This document shows positions 32,094 through 39,210 of a stretch of 64,000 bases of DNA, piece by piece (positions within the stretch are counted from its first letter, which is position 1; the number at the start of each line of letters is the position of its first letter). The notes under the pieces are model-generated. The model saw nothing but the letters and a program-made list of their open reading frames with translations. It was not told the DNA's origin and did no database searches. The translations under genes were made by a program, and so were the position numbers. The DNA lies in contig CP016093.1 of NCBI GenBank assembly GCA_001664005.1, positions 493,501 through 557,500 on the forward strand, written 5' to 3'. The stretch comes from Rhizobiales bacterium NRL2. Its GTDB lineage: Bacteria; Pseudomonadota; Alphaproteobacteria; Minwuiales; Minwuiaceae.

Positions 32094-32980
32094 ATCCAGC
32101 GCAGCCAGCGGAGAAGGGCGAGTTCCACCGCGACCAGCGCCAGGAGGCTGCCCAGCAGGTACCAGAACCCCAGCGGATCGTGGGCGAAGGGGATGCCGCC
32201 GACATTGGCCCCGAACAGCGCGCCCACCAGGTTGAGGGGCAGGAACACGCCCGCGATCAGCGTCAGTGCGAAGGAGGTCCGGCGGGCCCTTTCCCTGAGT
32301 TCCTGATCGGAGCGCTCCTGCAGGATGCGGCTGTGGTCGCGCAGGACCGCGAGGTCGGCGACGATCCGCGCCATGGCGTGGCGCTGTTCGTTCAGCCGCA
32401 CACGGCCGGCCCGGTCCAGCCATTCGGGATGGGCCGCGCCGGCGTCATCCAGCGCCCGCGCCTGGGGATGGCAGAAGCGGTGCAGCCAGATGGCCCGCCG
32501 CCGGAGCCGCGCCAGGTGCTGGGGTTCCGGATTGGCACCGGGAGACTCGATGCGGTCCTCGAGATCGTCCAGCTTGTCCGAGAGTTCGTCCACGGCATCG
32601 TTCAGCCGGGCGACGAGGCTCTCGATCAGGTGCAGCACGATCTCGCCCGCGCGCGCTTCCGGATGGGCGGCGACATGGCTTTGGGTCGCTTCGACGGCGC
32701 GGACGGGGCGGCGCGCCAGGGTCTCGACGCGGCCATCGGCGATCAGGATTCGCAGCGAGACCATGTCTTCGGGGCGGTCGCCGGTGTTGAAATTGATACC
32801 CCTGAGAACCAGCACGTCCGCCCCGGCGAAACGGTGGAAGCGGGGCTCGGCGTCGGCGACGAGCACCGCCTTCGCCGCATCACCGTCATACGCGGCGAGA
32901 GCGAGGTCGGGGCGTTCGCCCTCGCGCATCAGATGATGCCGCCAGACCGGTTCGCGGCCGGAGCCGCCAATGGCGGTCAC
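32090..32980 (-). CDS. CorA/ZntB-like divalent cation transporter
   Basis: This 296-residue protein ends in two TM helices, with the pore motif reading GANVGG ('LFGANVGGIPF') instead of the GMN of CorA or the GVNVGG I know for ZntB, so it is ZntB-like. The 'VLRGINFNTGDRPEDMVSLRIL' segment matches the cytoplasmic domain. The N-terminus lacks the family's usual WVHLD-type strand, so it is shorter than typical proteins by about 30 residues. The only start is a GTG at 32980, 7 bases after the lipoprotein stop, suggesting coupling. Its stop overlaps the GST stop by 4 bases on the other strand. Confidence 0.8.
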   Translation of the reverse strand: MTAIGGSGREPVWRHHLMREGERPDLALAAYDGDAAKAVLVADAEPRFHRFAGADVLVLRGINFNTGDRPEDMVSLRILIADGRVETLARRPVRAVEATQSHVAAHPEARAGEIVLHLIESLVARLNDAVDELSDKLDDLEDRIESPGANPEPQHLARLRRRAIWLHRFCHPQARALDDAGAAHPEWLDRAGRVRLNEQRHAMARIVADLAVLRDHSRILQERSDQELRERARRTSFALTLIAGVFLPLNLVGALFGANVGGIPFAHDPLGFWYLLGSLLALVAVELALLRWLRWI

Positions 32981-32987
32981 CGGCGGA

Positions 32988-34142
32988 TCAGCGGACGTAG
33001 ATATGGACCTCGGGCGCCTGGGCGCCGGCGTTGGTGGTCGACGCCAAGGCGATCCGGTCGGCGGGCAGGCCCATGCCGGTCAGGACCTGGAGCACCTCGT
33101 CGGCCCGCTTGCGCGCCGTCGAGCGCGACAGTGCCACGTCGGCGGGCGAACCCTGGCTGGGCGAAACCGCGACCAGATCGAAATTGGCCGAGGGCTGCTG
33201 GTCCAGGGCGCGGCTGACGGCGGTATAGAGCGCCTGCTGGTACTGCACGTTCTGGCGGTCGAAGCGGATCACCACCAGGGGCCGGCCGGTTGCCGGCTGC
33301 GGGGTGACGTTGCGCGCGTTGAGCGCGGCGTTGGACGGCAGGTAGGCGCGGGAGGCGAGGCTGGCGCCGTAGAGTTCGCCGTTCTTGATCGCCAGGGCGA
33401 GGGCGCTGAGATTGCGCCGCTCGTTGCCGACATAGGCGGTCTGGCGGCTCACGTCCTCCGAGATCTCGTTCAGCAGGCGGTCGACGACGACCTGCGTCTT
33501 GTTGATGTCGTCCTCCAGCACCGAGAGGTTCTGGTGATCCTGATCGACGGCGCCGGAGATGCCGTAGGTGGCGCGGGCCGATTCGAGCAGGAAGGCGGCG
33601 AGGCTGGAATCGGAGGCCACGTCGTTGGCGAGCTGGTTCATCTCGGCGATGTCGCGGCTTACCTGATCGAGCTGGTCCTGCGCCGCGTTCCACTGCGCGA
33701 TCAGCTCGGGATTGCCGGGCGTGGTGCCGACCTGCAGCCGCGCCTCGATGGCGCCGACCGAGCCGTGATAGTCGCGGGCGTTGTCGATGGTCGACTGGCG
33801 GATCTGCTGCAGCCGCGCGTTGCGCTGGTTGAGGCGGGTCTGGAGTTCCGCGAGTTCCCGGGCGAGCTGGTTCACCTTGGCGCCCACGACCGTGCCGGTG
33901 TCCGTCAGCGGCGAGGTGCCGGGCGCCCTGAAGACGCCGTCGCCGAGGGCCGGCTGGCCCACCGCCGCCGTCCCCGCGGGAGCCACGATGGGTGTAGCGG
34001 TCGGCTGCGTCGCGCGCGCCGGCTTCGCTGCGGTGGATTGATCGCCGGATCCGGCGAGGCTCGGCCAGATGTCGTCGGACGAGCAGCCCGCGATCGCGAT
34101 CGCACCGCCCAATGCGAGGGCCCGCAGGCCGGTCATCAACAT
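32988..34142 (-). CDS. Outer-envelope lipoprotein with coiled coil and OmpA-like C-terminal domain
   Basis: This 384-residue protein has an N-terminal lipoprotein signal with lipobox IAGC (Cys about residue 20), then a low-complexity Ala/Pro/Thr linker. A long coiled coil follows (about residues 85-210, 'LARELAELQTRLNQRNARLQ' and 'NRLLNEISED'-like stretches). The C-terminal alpha/beta domain (about 290-384) has the strand-helix pattern and conserved 'ARKRADEVLQVLTGMGLPADR' of OmpA-like peptidoglycan-associated domains. It is probably anchored in the outer membrane and binds peptidoglycan. A start two codons later is also possible. It is not a close match to any named family I can recall. Confidence 0.75.
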   Translation of the reverse strand: MLMTGLRALALGGAIAIAGCSSDDIWPSLAGSGDQSTAAKPARATQPTATPIVAPAGTAAVGQPALGDGVFRAPGTSPLTDTGTVVGAKVNQLARELAELQTRLNQRNARLQQIRQSTIDNARDYHGSVGAIEARLQVGTTPGNPELIAQWNAAQDQLDQVSRDIAEMNQLANDVASDSSLAAFLLESARATYGISGAVDQDHQNLSVLEDDINKTQVVVDRLLNEISEDVSRQTAYVGNERRNLSALALAIKNGELYGASLASRAYLPSNAALNARNVTPQPATGRPLVVIRFDRQNVQYQQALYTAVSRALDQQPSANFDLVAVSPSQGSPADVALSRSTARKRADEVLQVLTGMGLPADRIALASTTNAGAQAPEVHIYVR

Positions 34143-34390
34143 TCGTGTCTGTCCGCCTATCACTGTCGTTTCGCTAAGGCTTTGTCGACCATCTCGGTAT
34201 CGAAACACCACCCACACTTGACCGTACTGCGAATCACACCAGATGTTACCGAAGGCGTCGACAGGCCACAAGAAACCCTTGTTGGCTAAGGGGCATAGCT
34301 TTCAAAAGCGCGCTTGCCAAGGGGAAAGGCATCGCGTATAGGTCCGGCCTCGCCCGGGCAGCGTCCGGGCGCACGGCCAACACGGCCCAG

Positions 34391-34467
34391 GCGCCGGTAG
34401 CTCAGCTGGATAGAGCACCAGACTACGAATCTGGGGGTCGGGGGTTCGAATCCTCCCCGGCGCGCCA
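34391..34467 (+). tRNA. tRNA-Arg (anticodon ACG)
   Basis: Acceptor stem GCGCCGG/CCGGCGC, D-loop AGCTCAGCTGGATAGAGC, anticodon stem CCAGA/TCTGG with loop CTACGAA (anticodon ACG at 34425-34427), T-arm GGGTTCGAATCC and encoded CCA. The wobble A is read as inosine in bacteria for CGN Arg codons. Confidence 0.97.
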
Positions 34468-34516
34468 TTCTCCCGACATGCCAGTTCTGCCCTCCGGCCG
34501 GAATTCCATTGTGCCG

Positions 34517-34569
34517 TTCAGCCGCTCTTCGCGCGCTTTTCGGCGGTTTCGCTCAGCGGCCACTCCACG
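34517..34569 (-). repeat. Copy of the 3' end of the histidine kinase gene
   Basis: These 53 bases match 36204-36256, which is the end of the histidine kinase gene, with a single mismatch. Both copies are on the same strand. The match stops sharply at the codon for the Val of VEWPLSE. Confidence 0.95.
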
Positions 34570-34637
34570 ATGCCCGCCGCCGTCACGGCGCAGGCCACGA
34601 GGCTGGCGGCGAGCGGAACCCAGATACTGCCCGTCAT
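34518..34637 (-). CDS. 39-residue small membrane protein with a histidine-kinase-derived tail
   Basis: The short frame has an AAGGAG ribosome-binding site 11 bases before its ATG at 34637. The product is M-T-G-S followed by a TM-like segment ('IWVPLAASLVACAVTAAGIV', residues 5-24) and then VEWPLSETAEKRAKSG. The last 16 residues are identical to the C-terminus of the histidine kinase encoded at 36205-37425. It lies in the ferritin-like/peroxiredoxin neighbourhood on the same strand. It may be a newly formed small gene, or a remnant of a duplicated kinase. The LVAC resembles a lipobox but lacks the basic n-region. Confidence 0.6.
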   Translation of the reverse strand: MTGSIWVPLAASLVACAVTAAGIVEWPLSETAEKRAKSG

Positions 34638-34652
34638 CGCACGGAAACTCCT

Positions 34653-35129
34653 TCAGCCGCCGCCGCGCCAGCGGTGTCGCCGGCCCGCTTTCCATCCCTT
34701 GCCGCCCTGCGGCCCCTTGCCGTCGTGCTCGCGGGCAAGACAGCGGCGGAAGGCCGGGAGATGGTTGTCGCGGGATGCCGCCTGCAGGCGGCGCATGATG
34801 CGGGCCGCATCCGGGGCGTCGATCTGCGCAAGCAGCCGCGCGTACATCGCCTCGTTCTCGATCTCGGCCTTCACGCCCGCCCTGCACGCCGCATCGATCG
34901 AGGCCGGCGCCGAGATCCGGGCCGGCCAGGGGTCTTCGGGCACCGGCGCCGCGTGCCGGCGGAGCAAGGCGATCAGCGCCCGAGCGTGGCGTTCCTCGGC
35001 TTCGACAATGTTGACGAAGGGACGCACCGGCCCGAAGGCGTTGATCACCGCGCGATAGGTCGCGCGCGCCTTGTACTCGTCGTCCAGCGCCTCGTGGACG
35101 GCCCTGAGGGTCGCCGGGGACAGCGACAT
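34653..35129 (-). CDS. Ferritin-like DUF2202 protein
   Basis: This 158-residue protein is a four-helix bundle with diiron-type ligands: 'ALDDEYKARATYRAVI' carrying Glu, 'VEAEERHARAL' with the Glu-x2-His pattern, and 'AEIENEAMYARLL'. This is the DUF2202 family, distantly related to ferritin/rubrerythrin. The C-terminal 25 residues are Gly/Lys/Arg-rich (KGPQGGKGWKAGRRHR) and basic, so they might bind nucleic acid or a membrane. It lies 16 bases after the small membrane gene on the same strand. A peroxide- or iron-handling role is inferred. Confidence 0.82.
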   Translation of the reverse strand: MSLSPATLRAVHEALDDEYKARATYRAVINAFGPVRPFVNIVEAEERHARALIALLRRHAAPVPEDPWPARISAPASIDAACRAGVKAEIENEAMYARLLAQIDAPDAARIMRRLQAASRDNHLPAFRRCLAREHDGKGPQGGKGWKAGRRHRWRGGG

Positions 35130-35145
35130 GACCCTGACCCCGGTC

Positions 35146-35355
35146 CTATGTGTTGCCGTTCTGGCTGCGCAAGGTGAGGAACATCAACGCCAGGTAGACC
35201 GCCGGGACGACGATCAGGACGAGGAACTCCGCGAATCCGGGGGCTTCGCATTCCGCCGACAGCATGCGCGTGGCGATGAAGATGTCGGCGATGATGATGA
35301 TGATGACGCCGATGACCCAGGGCATCAGCCTCGGGCGGCTCTGGCCGTTCGCCAT
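35146..35355 (-). CDS. Small two-TM membrane protein
   Basis: This 69-residue protein has two strongly hydrophobic helices ('LMPWVIGVIIIIIADIFIAT' and 'FAEFLVLIVVPAVYLALMFL', residues 10-29 and 41-60) with a short acidic loop containing one Cys. I know no family for it. It sits between the peroxiredoxin gene (61-base gap) and the DUF2202 gene, all on the minus strand, so all four small stress-linked genes could be one transcript. A GGAGAA ribosome-binding site precedes the ATG at 35355. Confidence 0.75.
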   Translation of the reverse strand: MANGQSRPRLMPWVIGVIIIIIADIFIATRMLSAECEAPGFAEFLVLIVVPAVYLALMFLTLRSQNGNT

Positions 35356-35415
35356 GTTGTTCTCCTTCGGGAAAGAGGGCGGCGCGGAAGCGATGCCCGC
35401 GCCGCCGGTCGATGA

Positions 35416-36069
35416 TCAGGCCACGTCCTTCTTGGAGAAGTACCAGTCGACGTACTCGTAGCCCTCCTTTTCGCGCTTCTCCGCCGCTTCCTGGGTCTGC
35501 GGCGGCGGCACGATGACCTTGTCGCCGGGCTTCCAGTTCTCCGGCGTCGCGACACCGTGCTTGTCGCTGGTCTGCAGGGCTTCCAGCACGCGCAAGAACT
35601 CGTCGATGGAGCGGCCGTTGGTCATCGGGTAGTAGACCATGGCGCGCAGCGTGCCTTCGGGATCGATGATGAAGGTGGCGCGGACCGCCGACGTGTCGCT
35701 CGCGCCCGGCTGGATCATGCCATAGGCCTGCGCGACCTTCATGGACAGGTCCTCGATGATCGGGAACTGCATCTTGACGCCGAAGTTCTTCTCGATGGAG
35801 CGCACCCAGGCGATGTGCGCGAAGGTGCTGTCGATCGAAAGACCGAGCAGGTCGCAATTCAGCGTCTTGAAGCGGTCATGGTTCCGCGCGAAGGCCATGA
35901 ACTCGGTCGTGCAGACCGGCGTGAAATCGGCCGGATGCGAGAACAGCACCAGCCAGCGGCCGCGATAGTCAGAGAGGGATTTCTCGCCATGGGTGGTCTT
36001 GGCCGTGAAGTCCGGGGCGGGTTCGTTCAACCGGGGCATGGCCGGCTGCATGGGGGCGGCTGAGTCCAT
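35416..36069 (-). CDS. Peroxiredoxin (1-Cys/Prx6 type)
   Basis: This 217-residue protein has the peroxidatic cysteine in 'SHPADFTPVCTTEFMAFAR' (around residue 53) and the C-terminal Prx6-like arm ('GEKVIVPPP'-type, 'GYEYVDWYFSKK'). The resolving Cys of 2-Cys peroxiredoxins is absent. It reduces H2O2 and organic peroxides with a thiol donor. The ATG at 36069 follows GGAGAA. An FNR-like box lies about 90 bases upstream of the start. Alkyl hydroperoxide reductase F is not nearby. Confidence 0.95.
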   Translation of the reverse strand: MDSAAPMQPAMPRLNEPAPDFTAKTTHGEKSLSDYRGRWLVLFSHPADFTPVCTTEFMAFARNHDRFKTLNCDLLGLSIDSTFAHIAWVRSIEKNFGVKMQFPIIEDLSMKVAQAYGMIQPGASDTSAVRATFIIDPEGTLRAMVYYPMTNGRSIDEFLRVLEALQTSDKHGVATPENWKPGDKVIVPPPQTQEAAEKREKEGYEYVDWYFSKKDVA

Positions 36070-36158
36070 CGGAAATTCTCCAGAAGGTCGAACCGGCAGG
36101 AACCGGCTATTTCACATATTCACACTGAGAAAGGATAAGGCTGTGGCCAGGCCACGGC

Positions 36159-36172
36159 TTGATTCAGGTCAA
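36159..36172 (-). promoter_or_regulatory. FNR-like box upstream of the peroxiredoxin gene
   Basis: TTGAT-TCAG-GTCAA matches the FNR/Anr/FixK consensus TTGAT-N4-ATCAA with one change. It lies about 90 bases before the peroxiredoxin start codon. The next gene on this strand upstream is the histidine kinase, whose stop is at 36205. Confidence 0.4.
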
Positions 36173-36203
36173 GCCGACGGAAAATTGACGGTCAGAGCTG
36201 TGA

Positions 36204-36256
36204 TTCAGCCGCTCTTCGCGCGCTTTTCGGCCGTTTCGCTCAGCGGCCACTCCACG
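36204..36256 (-). repeat. Source copy of the duplicated kinase tail
   Basis: This is the 3' end of the histidine kinase gene, repeated with one mismatch at 34517-34569. Confidence 0.9.
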
Positions 36257-37425
36257 CTGACCGCGGTGCCGGCGCCGGGGCTGGAACAGATCTCCATGGC
36301 GCCGCCCATGATCTCCGCGAAGCGCTTGCAGATGAACAGGCCGAGGCCCGTACCGCGGGGGCCCTCCTGGGCCACATAGGCGCCGGGCTGCAGGAACGGC
36401 TCGCCGACCTTTGCCACCAGGGCCGGCGGCATGCCCGGGCCGTTGTCGCGCACGGTCAGCCGTACGCGGCCGCCGGGGCGGAGTGACCATTCCACGCGCA
36501 CGCGCCCGCCCGGGCCGGTGTGCTTGCAGGCGTTGGCGACCAGGTTGTTGACGACCTGCGCCACGACCCGTTCGTCGGCCCGCGCCGTCGCCGGGAAGCC
36601 GGGCGCCGCCTCGACGGCGAGGTCGATATCCTTCGAAGCGACCACCGGTTCGAAGGTCGCCGCCAGGGCGCGCGACAGCGCCTGCAGGTCGACCTCCGTC
36701 TCGTCCAGGCGGTAGCGCCCGTTCTCCAGCCTGGCGGTGTCAAGGATGTCGCCGACCAGCCCCAGCAACAGTTCGCCGCTGTACTTGATGGCGTCGATGT
36801 ACTCCCGGTACTTGCCGTGTCCGACGGGGCCCCAGGCCTCGCTCAGGATCATGTCGGAGAAGCCGATTATGGAGTTCAGCGGCGTCCTGAGATCGTGGCT
36901 GATATTGGCCAGGAATTCCGACTTCAACCGGTTCGCCTCCTCCGCCTGCTCCTTGGCGAGACGAAGCTCCTCCTCATGGTTCTTGATGTCGGTGACGTCC
37001 ACCTGGACGCTGACGAAGCCGCCGCGGCGCATGGGCCGGTCCGTGGTCTTGATCCAGCGGCCGTCCTTCAGGCGGACGATGAAGGAGCCCTGCAGCCGGG
37101 CCCGGTACTCCGCCTTGCGCTGCAGATACGCATCGCCGCCGCCGAACTCGTCGCCGACGACGACATTGCCGCGCTCCACGTCGATGCGTCCGAGTTCGGC
37201 GAAGTGAACGCCGGGTTTCGCTTCCTCGGCGGTATAGCCGTATAGATCGCGGAAGTTCTGGTTGCAGGCGACGAGCAGGCCGTCGGCGTCGTAGACCACG
37301 ATCGCCTCGGAGCTGTTCTCGACGGCCTCCGCGAACGTCGCGCCGGCGCGCGCGCGCTCCAGTTCGCGGGCGAGTTCGTCGCGCTCCCGCCGAAGCCGTG
37401 CGACGAGGTCGCTGTCAGCCGTCAT
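36205..37425 (-). CDS. PAS-domain histidine kinase
   Basis: This 406-residue sensor kinase has no TM helices. A short N-terminal coiled coil leads into a PAS domain (about residues 32-150, 'VYDADGLLVACNQNFRDLYG'). HisKA follows with the phospho-acceptor H in 'FLANISHDLRTPLNSIIGFS'. The HATPase_c has the N box 'NNLVANACKHT', G1 'DNGPGMP' and 'GTGLGLFICKR'. It is likely cytosolic, responding to redox or a small ligand. No response regulator lies next to it, so it is an orphan kinase here. It ends in VEWPLSETAEKRAKSG, reused in the 39-residue protein. Confidence 0.92.
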   Translation of the reverse strand: MTADSDLVARLRRERDELARELERARAGATFAEAVENSSEAIVVYDADGLLVACNQNFRDLYGYTAEEAKPGVHFAELGRIDVERGNVVVGDEFGGGDAYLQRKAEYRARLQGSFIVRLKDGRWIKTTDRPMRRGGFVSVQVDVTDIKNHEEELRLAKEQAEEANRLKSEFLANISHDLRTPLNSIIGFSDMILSEAWGPVGHGKYREYIDAIKYSGELLLGLVGDILDTARLENGRYRLDETEVDLQALSRALAATFEPVVASKDIDLAVEAAPGFPATARADERVVAQVVNNLVANACKHTGPGGRVRVEWSLRPGGRVRLTVRDNGPGMPPALVAKVGEPFLQPGAYVAQEGPRGTGLGLFICKRFAEIMGGAMEICSSPGAGTAVSVEWPLSETAEKRAKSG

Positions 37426-37593
37426 GCGTCAGGTCGCTCCAGTCGTTCATCTCCCCGTCAAGGAAGATGGCTCAGGTTAACACGGAATGAACGGTTCCGG
37501 CGGCCGAACGCCGCATGCCGGCAACCCGGGCCGCTGTGCGTGGAAACAAGGCCCGCGCAGGCCCCGGCGGACGCCGCCGCCGGGACGGGCGCT

Positions 37594-38268
37594 TCACAGC
37601 GAGAAGCGGTAACCCAGGCCCAGGCCGATGATCAGCGGGTCGATGTTCAGTTCGGTGCGCTGGATTCCCGCGCCTGTCGTCAGTTTCACATTGGTGTCGA
37701 GATTGATGTACTTCACGTCCAGGTTCAGCACCCAGTTTCCGCCAAGGTCGTAGTCCATCCCGGCCTGCAGCGCCCAGCCGAGCGAGTTCGTGGCGTCGAC
37801 CGAGGTCGCGCCGACGGCGCGCACGAGGTTCGAGTTCGCCGCCTCGTTGTAGAAGACGGTATAGTTCAGACCCGCGCCCAGATAGGGGCGGAACTCGCCG
37901 CCCGGATTGAAATGGTACTGCAATGTCAGCGTCGGCGGCAGCAGCCAGACGTCGGCGGCGTTGCCCACGCCGGCCAGCGCCCCCTGGCCCTTGATCTGGT
38001 GGCGGCTGGTCGCGAGGATCAGCTCAGCGGCGATGTTGTCGGTGACGAAATAGGTGAAGTCGAATTCCGGCGTCACGGACGTGCGGGCCGTCAGCGATCC
38101 ACCGGGGAAGGCCGGCTGCACGCCGCCGGATTCGCCGGTCGGCGTCACGGCGATGCCGCGGAAGCGGACCAGCAGGTCGCCCGCCTCGGCCAGCGCCGGC
38201 GCGGCCGGCAATGCGGCGGAGAGGGCGAGCATGGTCAGCGCCGCCGCGGAGTTGATCAGTGCCTTCAT
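37594..38268 (-). CDS. OmpW-family outer membrane protein
   Basis: This 224-residue protein has a signal peptide with an AxA-type cleavage site ('PAAPALAEAG', about residue 28). A beta-barrel pattern follows with 'EFDFTYFVTDNIAAELI', 'PPTLTLQYHFNPGGEFRPYL' and a terminal Phe-Ser-Leu strand. OmpW forms an eight-stranded barrel with a narrow hydrophobic channel and is regulated by oxygen in enterobacteria. A perfect FNR-type box lies 74 bases before the start codon. The C-terminus ends in YRFSL, with the penultimate and third-last residues fitting the BAM signal loosely. Confidence 0.9.
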   Translation of the reverse strand: MKALINSAAALTMLALSAALPAAPALAEAGDLLVRFRGIAVTPTGESGGVQPAFPGGSLTARTSVTPEFDFTYFVTDNIAAELILATSRHQIKGQGALAGVGNAADVWLLPPTLTLQYHFNPGGEFRPYLGAGLNYTVFYNEAANSNLVRAVGATSVDATNSLGWALQAGMDYDLGGNWVLNLDVKYINLDTNVKLTTGAGIQRTELNIDPLIIGLGLGYRFSL

Positions 38269-38341
38269 CGGTCATTCCCCTTCTGGATGCACGTGAATTA
38301 CGCGCGACCGATGTAGATTTGCCGATCCTCGGACCAACTAT

Positions 38342-38355
38342 TTGATCTGGATCAA
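38342..38355 (-). promoter_or_regulatory. Perfect FNR-type box upstream of ompW
   Basis: TTGAT-CTGG-ATCAA is a perfect match to the FNR/Anr/FixK consensus. A CTACAT -10-like element (38311-38316 on this strand) is spaced to give a class II promoter, with the box near -41 to -44. Its target would be the OmpW gene. Confidence 0.65.
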
Positions 38356-38394
38356 AAATCTCCGTGCACAATGGTCGCAGCCAGGCGCCGGCGC

Positions 38395-39210
38395 CTAGCG
38401 CCCGGCACGCCGCAACCGGGGATCGGTGGCATCGCGCAGCCCGTCGCCCAGCAGGTTGAAGCCGAGCACCGCGGCAACGATGCAGAGCCCCGGCCAGATG
38501 GCGAGATGGGGCGCGAGGTAGATCAGGGTCTGCGCCTCGGCCAGCATCCGGCCCCAGGAGGGGATCGGCGGCTGCACGCCCAGCCCCAGATAGCTCAGCG
38601 CCGCCTCGGCCAGGATGGCGATGGCGAACTCGATGGTCGCCTGCACCAGCAGGATGGCGGCGACGTTGGGGACGACGTGGCGCAGGGTGATGCGGAAGGT
38701 GGTGAGCCCCGTGGCCCGCGCCGCCAGCACGTAGTCGCTGGCCCAGACCTGGTTGGCCGCGGCGCGGGTGATGCGCGCGAAGATGGGCACGTTGATGAAG
38801 GCGATGGCCAGCACCGCGTTGGTCAGGGACGGTCCGTAGACCGCCGCCAGCATGATGGCGAACAGCAGGGCCGGAAAGGCGAAGGCGAGATCGGCCGTGC
38901 GCATCACCGCCTCTTCGGCGAGACCGCCCCTGGCCGAGGCCAGCAGACCCAGCAGCGCGCCGGCGCTGCCGCCCAGTCCCACCGAAAGCAGGGCGACGAG
39001 GACCGAGCTGCGCGCCCCGGCCATCAGCATGCTGAGCAGGTCGCGGCCGAGCTGGTCCGTGCCCAGCCAGTGCTCGCCCGACGGCGGCAGGAAACGCCGG
39101 GAGACCTCGATCGCCGACGGGTCGTGCGGCGTCCACAGCAGCGACAGGGCCGCGGCCGCGGCCACCAGCCCGACCAGCAGGGCGCCGGTCCAGAGGCCCA
39201 GCTGTTTCAC
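38395..39210 (-). CDS. Oligopeptide/dipeptide ABC permease, DppC-like
   Basis: This 271-residue inner-membrane permease has about six TM helices and the EAA-loop signature 'AARATGLTTFRITLRHVVPN'. It starts with a typical Dpp/OppC N-terminus ('LFWTPHDPSAIEVSRRFLPP'-like region 'PSGEHWLGTDQLGRDL'). It pairs with the DppB-like permease, whose stop overlaps its start by 4 bases, and forms the membrane channel for peptide or nickel import. It is the last gene of the importer operon: no ATPase gene follows, as the next gene is the OmpW homologue. Confidence 0.93.
   Translation of the reverse strand: MKQLGLWTGALLVGLVAAAAALSLLWTPHDPSAIEVSRRFLPPSGEHWLGTDQLGRDLLSMLMAGARSSVLVALLSVGLGGSAGALLGLLASARGGLAEEAVMRTADLAFAFPALLFAIMLAAVYGPSLTNAVLAIAFINVPIFARITRAAANQVWASDYVLAARATGLTTFRITLRHVVPNVAAILLVQATIEFAIAILAEAALSYLGLGVQPPIPSWGRMLAEAQTLIYLAPHLAIWPGLCIVAAVLGFNLLGDGLRDATDPRLRRAGR

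Noticed and set aside
34518..34637. Lipoprotein signal in the 39-residue peptide (LVAC)
   Set aside because: There is no basic n-region before it, and the segment fits a TM helix better.
37563..37584. Terminator after the OmpW gene
   Set aside because: An 8-bp GC stem is present but no T-run follows on the minus strand.
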